Source of the DNA: Heterobilharzia americana
Taxonomy: Eukaryota > Platyhelminthes > Trematoda > Strigeidida > Schistosomatidae
Length of the DNA stretch: 64,000 bases
Direction of reading: 5' to 3'
Assembly (NCBI GenBank): GCA_944470555.2
Contig: OX104134.1
Span: forward strand, 100,496,701 to 100,560,700
Numbering within the stretch: position 1 is the stretch's first letter; each line of letters begins with the position of its first letter. Below the pieces are notes generated by a model. That model searched no databases. It had not been told where the DNA came from and saw nothing but the letters and a program-made list of their open reading frames with translations. Positions 11,492 through 24,107 of this stretch are shown here, piece by piece. Both the position numbers and the translations under genes were made by a program.

Positions 11492-14400
11492 TAGAACTAG
11501 AGCGGTACATTAACGTACTCAAAATGAGTACACCTTGTTTCTAAGCAGTGAACAGGAAACTGTACATGATTTCGGAGCCCTTTTATGCGTTTTTTGGAAC
11601 TATTTCACGTCTACAGTGATGAAATGGAAGTGTGTGCGTAGTCCCTCAGCCGAATGGCTTGACACATTGAATGTAAACCCCCAAAGCTAACGTCTTTCTG
11701 CATACCAATAGAACAATACCGTCCTTGCTTACTGTTATAGGCATGGAATTAAGAAAACAAGTCTAGCAGACAATCTGTGATGAAGTGAAGTGATAAGTGG
11801 TTCTTCAACAAAAGATCAGGATAATTAACGACTGAGTTTCAGAGTCGAGAGCGTCCAACCCGAAGAGTATTCGCGACTTGATGTCGGAAGACTAGTATTC
11901 AGTTGAAATTGAGAATATAACTGCTCCTATATTTGGTCTAGTCACTCAACTCTTATAACCGACGTATCGCAGATTCGAACACCACACTTCACTGACCGAG
12001 GTTTGGACAGCCTGACTGACACATTAGACAGTGTGCCTCATTATCCACTGCTGAAATGTGCACAACACTACTGAGTGAATTTCTTAGATTCGATTTCGAA
12101 ACTGAAGATATACGTGTTCGTAACGATCGGACACTACGCATAAGCAATTAAAATGCCCCTTTTTAAAGCAAAAGGCAATTAGTACATTCGAAAAAGGAGT
12201 CGAACAGAACACTAGCGGTATATATGATCATCATCAACATAAGACTAAGACCAGGTATTATTGCTTAACGGTCCAAGTTGCCACACCTCATATCAGCACA
12301 CCAAGTAACAAAGTAATCAGATGAAGAAAGAACGAACGAAACTCACTAAGCAACTTTGTGCATATTCGTCGATTAGGCACTGAGCCACACCTAGTTTTCG
12401 AGGGCTAGTGATACTACTTAGCTCCTCAAACCTCGGTAGGTGGAACGCGGTTCAAACCCGTGACCCACTGACCGATAGTCATCTCTTTAAACCACTGAGA
12501 TGAAAGAGGAATAAGATAATGCTGAATTCGGTATAGCGATTAAGATGAAGGTAATGTATGGATACATCTATGCCTTTGACATCTATTCTGAGCCATATCA
12601 CCTAAAGTCTCCAACCCTTGGTTTCTCTTGTCATATGGACCCCAATCGGTTAGTTTGCGTCTCCCCACATGGCTCAAATCAGTCAAGGACTTTATGTAGT
12701 GTTTTATTCAACCGCTAGCCAACTGGATTCCGAACGCCAGTTATTGTATTCGTGATGTGTGCATAACTACTGGGTTGAATGTCATGTGTTGTGTTCTGAT
12801 TTTGTACCTTCACGGCTTTGTACCTAGTTTTTTCACAAGCAAAGTAGCTTGACAGTTGGGTTCAGTTGACAGCGGGAGATTACAGACTATGACATCAAAA
12901 CTGCGGCCGTTGCACAAGGCCGTAACTATTGCGCCCAAGTCGATGCGTACTGGATTCAAGTTTCACTGAAGAGGCAGGTACATCTAGCTAACTAATGGAT
13001 GAGTGGCGCATAGAAGGAGATCGACATCCTAGATGGAGCTGTGACTCATTGCTATAGGGGGTTGACTTTCAAAACCAATGAGTCACGAATGCGAACACCG
13101 CGCCTCACGTCCTAAAGTCTTGCCATCCAGGTAGTGTAGCATCATTAGCCCTCAAACATTGGGTGTGTGCCTCACTGCCTACTGCTGATTGCACCTCTGT
13201 GTGTGTTCTAGATTCCACAGCTATCTAGTACCATGCATCATTGCTATCAAAGTCAGAAATGTTATTACCATTTGTTTCTGCTTATTTTCCGTATTCTACT
13301 CATCAAATTATATTTGTGTACCCAAATGCTTTTAGTTAGTTGTTCGCTAATCCACGTCGTCATTTTGTATACACAATTCTATTTTTTTATTTTTTTGTCT
13401 GTGCAAAGTTATGCGTCAATTGGAACGTATACAAAAGCAGTTGAAGATTTGGAGAAAAGCCTTGACATTCAACCAAATCATGTAAATGCTAAAAATTATC
13501 TGGGTCAAACACTAGTCGCCTATGCTGGAGAGTGAGTTGTTTACTAGTTTTCTTGATATGTTGATTAATATAACCGTATTGATAATAACCAGTGATATTT
13601 CCTCTCATTCAAGTTCAGTTGCAGAAATAATTTTTTTATGCACACGACGTGTACTCGGTGCTTGCTAGCATTTCGTTGTTTGTTGTTTTTGTCACAGTAA
13701 ACAGCAACCTGGGAATCAGCATAGTTTCAGCGTTAAGTCCCCCAGCTGGGTTGCTGTAATCACGTGCATTTCTGAAGCTTCCTAGTTCAACATTATGGAG
13801 GAGAGTAGGTAGTCGGATTTTAAACATCACGCCAGTTTTTGCACGTTACACTTCAGTGACAATGAGATTTGTTGTCTAGCTAACATACTGTCAACTTATT
13901 TTACTGAAAAAATCCTTAAATGGACACAAATGTTACGTTTAATTTTTATCAAGCTAACCTAACTTGTGTGAAGCTGTGGCTCATTGGTTTAGGGAGTCGA
14001 CTTTCACAATCACGAGTTGGAAGCCAGGCGCACCTACCAAGGTTCGGGCAACTAGGTAGCCCTCACAGCACAATAAACGTGTGTGTGTTTTGTAGATAAC
14101 AATAGAACGAACCGATACAGTAGCGTTCTGCATACGGGTAATAATAATTTGTTTATAACAATGAATTAGTAGTCACATGTTCATAATACAGTGATGTAAG
14201 CCAAATTTCAGTTATTATTACTCTATAATGAGTAGATTCTGTGTTACCATCAAGATTATGTTGTAAATTTATGAACAAAGGGAATTATCAGTCTTACTTC
14301 TTCTGCATCATCTAGATAATTCCTTCAGGATGACACAAACAGACAAAATGGTAAACGTAGAATCTGGAGCAGTGATGTATCGTTTCAAGTTGCCACAATT

Positions 14401-17400
14401 CACACTGGCGCACGAAAAATGAGCGGATAGGAAAAGACTGATGTCGAACTAGATAAAGGTAGTGTATGGAAGGAGAAGGAATTTAAAAATGATGCCTAGC
14501 CGAAACAAAAAAGTAGTGAATACATCTGCACCGTTGTTACTGATTTTCAACCATTTCACCAAGTTTCCAACTATGTATTCCTGTCATCTTGAGGACTTCA
14601 GCCAAGTAATCTACACCTCCATACATGGTGCAGGCTAATTGTCAAAGACTTTATGAACGGGTAACCGTGTCTTGATGTGGCCACCCTGAGCCTTCGAACC
14701 CAGTCCCTAATTTAGCGAACATTACGCATCGAGATAGTAGCTTGATATGCGAGACGTATGTCCTAGCCACTTCACTCAGTTGAGATTCACGACCTCATCC
14801 ACTGATGTACTCTCTGTTAAGATACACTGACAACCAATAATGACACCCACCATGCATTTCGTCTTTCCATATCTGAATTGTACAATCAGAAAAATCGGAG
14901 TAGTGCGGTTAATTATCGACTTTGAGGCGAACTTACTCGGTCGTGAACATTGTACATCTGCTCTTTCCGTGTAATGCATTCTAAAATACTATTTTTTTTC
15001 TCTTCAGGATCGGACGTAAAGAAATAAGCAAAGCAGAACAGTTGCTAAATCGAGCACTGAAATTAGATCCGGATAATAATGAGGCTCGAGATGCTCTGAA
15101 AGAACTGCAAACTAACGGATCTCTTTCGGCCACCAAAGACACTGGTTTGGTATGTTATTCAAATTAACTCTGCTGTTGTTGTTAAATTTCATATTTGTTC
15201 TTTCCATCAATCATACTCTTCTATTTCTCATTTAAAGCGATCGTGGTCACGTACGCCTTCTCCACGTGGTTCAGGTCGAAATGTTGGGAACAGACGTGAG
15301 CAAACTCCTCTTTCTCCAGGTGCCACTCGGCCAACTGCAGGTTATGCAACGCATATGGAGCGTAGTAGAGCGGCTTTAGAGCAGCTTGTTGAGGAAGACC
15401 GTAGTCGACGCGCTGCTAAGGAGGCGAATCGTCAAAATCACGGACCTGAACAAAGTCCTCCAGGATTTTATTCTCCTAGTAAGTAAAGCTGACGTGACCC
15501 TTTACTACCATTACTGTTATTATTATTGTTTATGCTGGCACATGAGCTCCTATGTGATGCCTTTAATATTTATTGTTATAATTGACTTGGTTGTGGCTAG
15601 CAATGGAATCCAGGAAGCGCGTTTGATGCTATGGGTACGAAGTTCAAGTCTCAGTGAGGACCACTTTACTCGACATCGGGATGAAAGCAGGTACACTGAG
15701 TTTTGTGAGTCCTAAATAGGATGAAGCCCTTGTGTACCGGATTCCACTACTAGTCACAAACAAGTAAGTTCTAACAAAAAAAGATTGTTTATCACATGCT
15801 CAACTTAACTTTTAATTTCAGGTCGTTCTCATGACCGAAGAAGAGGAGCAGGAGGGGACTATTCTCGCGATGATGTAAGCGTTTGACTAATTCACCTATC
15901 CCCATTACTACTGGTCTTTATTTCTTATACTTTAATATACACGCAATCTAAAAGCTTATTTTACCAGAGTTTAGACTACATTCAGCTTTATGTTCTATGA
16001 TATTCATCTAATCTTTAGTAAAAATTTCACCCTTATGTGCTGTAGCACATTGCAGCAAATAGCTTACTTGTTGCGATGTAGATGGGCTATGAATCATTAA
16101 CTCTTTTTTATTTTTATTCATTGACGAATCAGTGAATCCAATAAATGAAATAATAGGACTTGTTCTAACTGTGTATTGTTTTGATGTATGTTGTCCTATG
16201 TAAGCTGTGCGTTTCATGATAAGCTTAGGTCTATAGATCTTTAAACTAGGCGCCACACACATGTCAGCTGTGTTTTATGGCGTTTGTAGCCATGGGTAAG
16301 AGGTTCGATTCTCAGTGTGAACAGCATCACTCCTCACTGGAATGCTGGCATGCACTTCCAGCTGACTAGTCCCAAGTCGGACAAAATGCGCGTCCTGGAT
16401 TCCACTGCTAGCCACCAAGTTGAATATAACGATCACCTCAAGCAGGATATACACATCCTGCTGCACAACTCTCAACCAACCTAAGAGTTAAACACTTCAT
16501 GGATGTTGATACCACCTGTAGCCATCTTCCAATATAACCCTGCTTCGTCTGACATCGAGCTTTGAGTTGTACTATGACTATATATGCACAATACGTGTCC
16601 TCCATCTTTTGTTGGTGGTCATGTTTCACAGCCATGTATGTATTATAATAGAACAGATTAAACTGTGATACACACTACACTTGACCTTCAGCAGATCATT
16701 AAAAATCTTGCCGGCGCCATGGATGGCATCAACCACTTCATTCCCTATTGTCAAACTAAGTGTAAACAGAGAACCAAACTTGAAGCACCAATCTGGATTC
16801 AAGTGGTGACAAACTCACCTTTAGCACTTGCAGACTACCACTCAAGGTGTCCACAAGATGCTGAATCTTGTCAGGATCTTCACCCAACAGTAGGACCATA
16901 CTATCTACGTACTCTAAATCTACCAAGGATTTTCCTGTGACAATCTATCCCTGTGAATTCAGACGATGGGAGAGGACCTCCATAATGATAAGGATGATAA
17001 AGAATAGAAAGGACAGACCCCGTTGATGAGCATCACTGAACACAGACCCTTCAAGAGATGGTTCATCACATGCTCGAACGCAGTCATAGGTATCCAAGTA
17101 TAAATAAAGCGTCCGGTGGAGCGATGTACATTTTCAATGACACTGCGGTTACGACCCCCCGATCGACAATGTTAAAGGTCAGTACGGGGGACTAGTCTGC
17201 GCCTTCCAAGACCCTGGTGCAGAATAGAGATCTGATCGGTGCAGGGTTCACTGTGGCCATGCTTCACTCAGATGCATGATAATTATAAGTATAACTTTCG
17301 TCAGGTTGATTCATCCTTTCTTTGTTAACAGAGAATTTCTCTCTGCATTCTCGATGATTAAGACGACAATCAGTGACTTAAATTAAGCGCGGCTGTATCG

Positions 17401-20400
17401 GATTTTCATATGTGCGCTGACTAACACTCCGGGCAGATGGAGTTTGTAGTGTCTTGGAAAATATTCGTTAGTGGTTGTTTTCACAGTTCCCTATGATATA
17501 ACATTCTGAATCTCGCTGTCACATAGATATGTCAATAGCTCGGGTTGTTTTTGTTTTGTTTTTGTTGCAAATCTGCTGATAAACATGTTTTCACTTTTTT
17601 CATGTTTAGATGCGCATTCTCATTCATGCCGTGATGATGATATGTATTTATCATGCCGTGTATTAATTATAACAACAGGAACAAAGAAGACTGGGTTCTT
17701 GTTGTTTGTGTAACAATAAACAGGAATTAGTGCTATGGTGGTGGTGGGCGGGAGGGGTGTCGTAAAACTGCACTATGTGAAGCACAGAGACAGGGAGGGA
17801 AATCTGCTCTCATCTACCAGTTATAAGAAAACAATAGTATTATGCATAAGCGGAGGGGTGCTGGTAGATATATATACATATGTATTGTTTATATGATGGA
17901 AAAGGTGTATGCTGAAGAGATGCTTAACTATCTGTCATCCATCAGTGTAAGTATATGCTAGTGCATAATAAAATTACAGGATTGGATGTAAGGGGCAATA
18001 GCTGCATTTGATCACTTTGTGCCGGCGATAAAAATTGAAGAAATTGCTTATATAATCACAATAATAATGATGATAATAATGATAATAAGATGAGCATACC
18101 GCTACTCTGAATCTATACAACACATATGATTGTCTTGGATGAAGAATTCACGAGTGCTGATTGTTTTTCTCCTGGGAAAAACAGGTGCTTTACTTTCAGC
18201 TTTCACTTTTTTAGCTCCCAGTCTATGTTTACTGTTCCCGCTGTCGCTGCTGCTGAGGAAAGAAATAACCACAATCTTCATTGTTATTACTGTTATCGTC
18301 TGACTAAAGAGGATTCTCACAAACATGTGCGCAGAAATTTTGAACAACAGTTAACTTGAAGGCGGAAACAACCAAGCGATAATGATGTAGTAATGGGAAG
18401 ATTTATGCAAAACCGCACTCTACTATCACACATCATTAGAGTGTTTTCTGTCCGGTGTAGTCATGTTGTGATATTATCACCTTCTCTTTTTAGATCGATT
18501 CATTAATTATAAAGAAAATCTTTTTGTGTAGAAAAGCGAAGCACAGGAAAGCAAATCAAAGAAGAATAAGAGGAAGATAAGGAAAAGAGAGATAAAGCGA
18601 ACCACTAAAAAAACGTGCTTGTATCCTGAAATAGAAATAAGCGATTGCTGTCTGTTTTAACCTGTCCTGTGCTGCCTACATTCGGAAGCGAGTGATAATG
18701 ACGCTGCTGTTGCTGCTGCTGATATGTCTGTATGCTAGAGAGTGTGCACAGCATCGTATATGCACGAAAGAAGAGACTGTCGATATTATGCTGTTATCCA
18801 GCTGGGAACAAGCATTGCTTCCTTCTATGTAATGGTGATGATGAGGATGATGATAATCACATGCAAGTTTGTCTGTTAATTTTTAAAAAGTAAACAGGGA
18901 TTTATTGTTGTGTTACACGACCACACATGTACATGAGGAATCATACTCTATAAATATGCATATATTATTGTCCAGATAAAATCAACTACTGCCGCTGCAG
19001 ACAAATCAAATATGGATCGTGGTGACTTGTCAAAAATTGTAATAACTCGCAATCAAGTGAGTGTGTATCAGGGTGGGTGTTGAGGTGTGTCTGTGCGTAC
19101 TCTACTATGCTTTGCATTGTTGTTTATTTCCTGAGGATAAAGAGAATTGCATTCATTTTTATTTCTCATGTTCTGTGGTTTACACAGTCGACTTAAGTCA
19201 CTGGTTCAACCCATCCTCCGCCTACCGAAGTTTAGGTTACCAAGTGGCATCATAAACTTTTCTCATATACACGCACACACAAGTGAAAAGAAAACAAGTA
19301 GAAACGAAATGATGGTGAAATTCGCTATCATGATTGGGATGAGGATAGCTTGTGGGATGCATCTGCACCTAGAGTCTCGAGCCACCGGTTTAGGTGATCA
19401 CGCTGACCCAAACGATAAAGTTTATATCCCCCCCCCCCTACACGACTCAGATCAATAGTAGAAGACTGGTGTCATGTTTCACTCCAGCCCCTTCTAACCT
19501 GTCCCCCCTCCTCAACCTCAACATCCTTGTGCACATTCGTGCAGAAATGATCGGTAATGAGTCACTTATGTGCGACGGTTGATGACACTATAGTAACTGC
19601 CTGCCCAAACCTCTGTACTTAAAGCCCGATGTTCGAATCCGTGACCTATTGGTTTTGAAAGTTAGCTCCCAATAACAGTAAGCCATAGCTCCACCTAAAC
19701 CCACTTCAGTTAACATTATGCAGCGTGGCAGACGGTGACTGGGTATGCGTGATACATATTCCAGCCACATCGGGCATTCAGAGTTCTGAAGCTTACCGTC
19801 TGACTTTTATCTGAAACTCCACATCTGACGTCTGCATTGCTGACGTGCATAGCGTAGAACAATAGAAATCTGTTCCTCGTAGTTGTGTTGCACTAATATT
19901 GTAGTGTTTTTCTTAGTTCTCTATGTCACACCAGGTTTTGGTAGAAACAAAGACAGAGGAATGAATACAGTAATCTTGGTAATTGCAATACTCAGGTCAA
20001 AAATTTGTGTACACAAAATGTGTTTTTTTACGATTTACCTATTCTATATGCATATAGTGCTGACCAATTTTGCCATTGCTGTAACTACGCTATCAATAAC
20101 TAGCAAGAAACCTTTGAAGAAAGTGGATAGTAGCGGTGTCAGCCTTCAGTCGATATCGTTTCACTGTGTGACGGTCTAAACGATAGACAAATCAAAGTCA
20201 ACCAGTGTCCGTAGGTATGGTCGCACTGTCAAAGTGAGAAGCTCTTCTACGAGATTAGCATGAGCCTATACATGCACTCACTTTTGCTGATGGACCCTTG
20301 GAAGAAGTCAAAAAGTTTGTATTTTAATAGTCGTGTGAGTAATGATAAGGGTATAATCTCTGAAATTTCCGGACGTATATGGAAAACTAGAGTGCTGCAA

Positions 20401-23400
20401 ACGGATATCTAGGTGATCTTTGTCGCTATCGTGATCTTTACCTCACTGACGTGGAGCCAGGTTCAAAAGATTTCAGAGAACAGCGTTGAATGGAGGCGTG
20501 CTACTGAAGCCCTATGTTCCATTAGGAACCCAGGGGACAAATAATAATGGTATAATAATAAAACTGTCGAGTATTCAACGCGTCATTGCGCACACCGTTC
20601 CACTCTACGCCTATGTTACTTGACCCTGTTAGAAACACCGTGTAAGTAATTCTAGGGTATTTAGTCATGGTAAAGATCGTCATTTATTATGTGGACTTGC
20701 GTTACATATGCTTTTCCAGCGCCTCCCACGTCGCTCGGTGTTCACTTGCCATAGTACTGGTTGAAAGACACGAAAAGGTGGCTAGTCTATGACATGTAAC
20801 TGTGAGATGAAAGATCTATTGGTGTTAGAGTAGCATCTACGAGATCCTTGAGACGATAGTAGGTAATGCTCAGAATCAAAACTGTTGGTTCTGATTATGC
20901 TTCAGAAATAGTGAGTACTTTTATATATATTGGTAGGTAGTTAGTAAGATATGTCTGAGACTGCTTCTCCAACAACAGATTACTACTTATGCTTCCATTT
21001 CTTATCTGCCCACTTCCTATATCACCTTTCCAATGCTGCTACATTATTCTCTTGTGTGTGTTTGCTGTTTTTGGTGTACAAGTGTTTACCACTTCTCACG
21101 CCTTATAGAGAATTTTAGTGTTTTCATGATGAGAATTATTATTGATGTTTTTCTTTCTGGACATATATTTGTAGACCGGACGTATTATACGCTGTAAGGA
21201 TGATGATGAGATAGGCGATGAATCAACGAACAGGTAACTATTAATTGATATTTAACACTACCCTTTTTATTCAACACTTATTTATCCACCATAGGCTTAC
21301 TTCATCTATTAGAAATGAATAATTCATTTTGTCTACATTAATAGAGAAATTATTACTGTGTTCATTTAATTTGTATTCCCCTCATTGTTATGCATAAAAA
21401 TTCTGTCATAAATTGATATCCTGTGGCACCGACTGACGAAATACTCAAATCCCTAATCGAGGATGGATATGCTGCGTTACAGTCTATTCTATACTGTTAT
21501 GCAGCCGTGAGACTTGGCTGTTACAAGTTTTTGATTACAAGCGACTCCATAGCATCGCTCGCGTTTGGTGGAATCACCACGTGAACAATATTAAGTTTAG
21601 GTGAAAGGTACTAGGCATGTGAAGCAAATCAATCGACTGAAGTGGCTTGGACATGTGCTGTACATGATAACTCACTGCCTACCTTGATGTGCCGTTCTAG
21701 GGGAAGGTGGATTAGTATGGGTGTAAGACTTGGGCACTGTGGTAGAATTTAATTCTATATTAGATTTGTTTATTTGATTTATAACTCACAGTGATCTAGT
21801 ATTATTTACTTGATGACGACGTTTTAAGCATAAATCACCATTGCTCATAATCATATCAACATAATCACACTACTTTCGACATTTGATTTTTATAGTTACG
21901 TCACTTTATATGAGTTGTCTTTATTGTCAGCAAAATTTTACATTTCTCTGGTATCGGTGTTGCGTCATTTCTATTACATGTGTTGAGTGTTGATTCGATG
22001 AAGAAAGATTCAGTAATCAATCTCTCTCAATCGCCACCCAATTATATTAGACTTAAGTACAGTGGCTTAATCCCACCCTATTGTGTGGTTGCGTGTTAAT
22101 GCATGCATAGCAATAGCTGGAAATGACACAACACTGATACCAGAGATATGGAGAATTTTGCTGACAATAAAGACAACTCATATAAAGTGACGTAACTGTA
22201 AAAATCAAATGTCGAAAATAGTGTGATTACATTGATATGATTATGAGCAGTGGTGATTTATGCTCAAAACGTCATCATCAAGTAAATAATACTATATCAC
22301 TGTGTTATAAATCAAATAAAAAAAAACCTAATATAGAAGGTGGATTAGGTTGAACGAGGGTTCTGCGTGACCAGACTAAGAAGTGGCACTAGTCGACAAA
22401 GTCTCTGACTACTACTCTGAGCCATATAGGGAGGTGGTGTAGACTACTTAATTAGGGTCCTCGAGACGAATCAGTGGTGGAGGACTCTTGGTCTTTCATT
22501 TTCATATTCCTTCTTCCATACTCTCTTGTCTACTTTAATATCAGCCTTTTTACATTCACCCCGTTTTTTTCATGATACTGTAAAGCGTGGCAACTTCAAG
22601 CGATTCACTTATGTGCAAGGGTCTGCTTTGAGTTTACCTGTCTGTCTGATATCCTGTGTGTTAATTGAAGCTTTATTTATGATATATAGTCCGTGTCACT
22701 GTACGTCTTTTAGTGAAGCCCTGGTTCATTGGATTAGACAGCTGACTTTCACAACCATTGAGCCACGGAGCTCGAGCACTGTACTCCATCGACCAAGAAA
22801 CGGATAGTTAGGCAGTTTAGTATATTATTCGTGATACAACAGTTGTGTGGTTCAGTACAGCTTAATACTGCACAAGATTGCTGAGTTCTATGAATTCTGG
22901 TCTTATTTCAATGCTTCACAGTCACTCAACAAGGAAATCACTATAAAAAAATATCAAAAACACTAATTTCTTCTAAAACACAACATTTCGAAACCATAAT
23001 GTTGATGATGATGATGATTGAAGAGGGATTAAAGCCTGGTCAACAACAAAAACAAACTGAATGTCAGTAACCCTCCCCAAAGGTTGCTGCTTTTTGAATG
23101 CTATTGTGACCCAGGTTGTCATTTTCCCGTCATATATCATCACCCATCCACGATTATTATTGGTCGGTGAAATATATATGTGAAATGTATTAGAAAGGAG
23201 AGGGGAAAGGAAGCGAGTTTTCCAATTTGTAACCACTACCGGTAAATATATATGATCATGTGTTGTATACGAGGAAGAAACTTTCTTATTGTGTATTAGA
23301 GTAACATGAAAACACATTCAATCTTTGTTTTATAATTTGCACACATAGATGCGAAATATATCTCTAATTGTTCCAAGTCCATGAAGTATAAGCAGTAGTG

Positions 23401-24047
23401 TAATTGCTGAAAATTCGTTGTTTCGCACTTGTAATATCCCGTTCCTATACATGACCGAATTGCTCGATCTCTGCTGTCAGATAGAGATGGGCTACCAAGC
23501 GAATGCTCCGATACTACCGGATATGTATATCACTATATCTTCATCTTGGTGACTTACAGGGGAATCCAGAACGCGTGTTTCGCTAGCTGTAACCCATCTG
23601 TTAACAGAGGTTGAGCAATTCAGCCCTGTATAGCAACGGGGAATCACAAGTATCAATCAGCAGCAACTGATATCCGTTGCACAAAAGGTAATTTTCGTGC
23701 CTTGCCTCAGTGATCTAGTGGACAACGAACGCTTCGGCGTTTGAAGCTATGGGTAGCGGATTCGAATCTCGATAGGAACATCATTGTTCTCTACTCACTA
23801 AGTGATGCAGATACATCCAGCTGATGGATGAGTCTCGAATAGGATGAAGTGCCTGTTTCTTGAATCCCTCTCCTAGTCACCGAGATGAGATTTTGATTTC
23901 TCGTCTCATAAGAATTTTCATAAGCACCAGTTAAAAAGATAGCGGCTGTATAGCTAGCTAGACTCAATCTTCTGGCATACAAAGTATCTTAAAATAGTAA
24001 TATCATTTGCTTCCACTGTCAGAATTTAGCTTTTTGACACTTTAATG

Positions 24048-24107
<60 letters not shown>

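Larger units (their letters stand above)
13532..15007. other. TTC14 intron, SINE and RTE debris
   Basis: It contains a SINE (13973-14100) and an RTE fragment (14335-14840). The remaining 440 bases after exon g and the last 170 bases before exon h show nothing I can name beyond the acceptor of exon h. Confidence 0.6.
15875..18975. other. TTC14 intron of 3.1 kb
   Basis: It contains an SM-alpha copy and a long RTE fragment up to about 17470. From 17470 to 18975 I see only low-complexity stretches, including an imperfect AAT/GAT-rich run at about 18055-18095, and no exon. Confidence 0.6.

Noticed and set aside
11292..11522. Open frame with a long Tyr/Ile run on the - strand
   Set aside because: It is a translation of the (AT)30 microsatellite.
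18055..18130. AAT/GAT-rich tract considered as an RTE tail
   Set aside because: No RTE 3' sequence adjoins it. Treated as low-complexity sequence.
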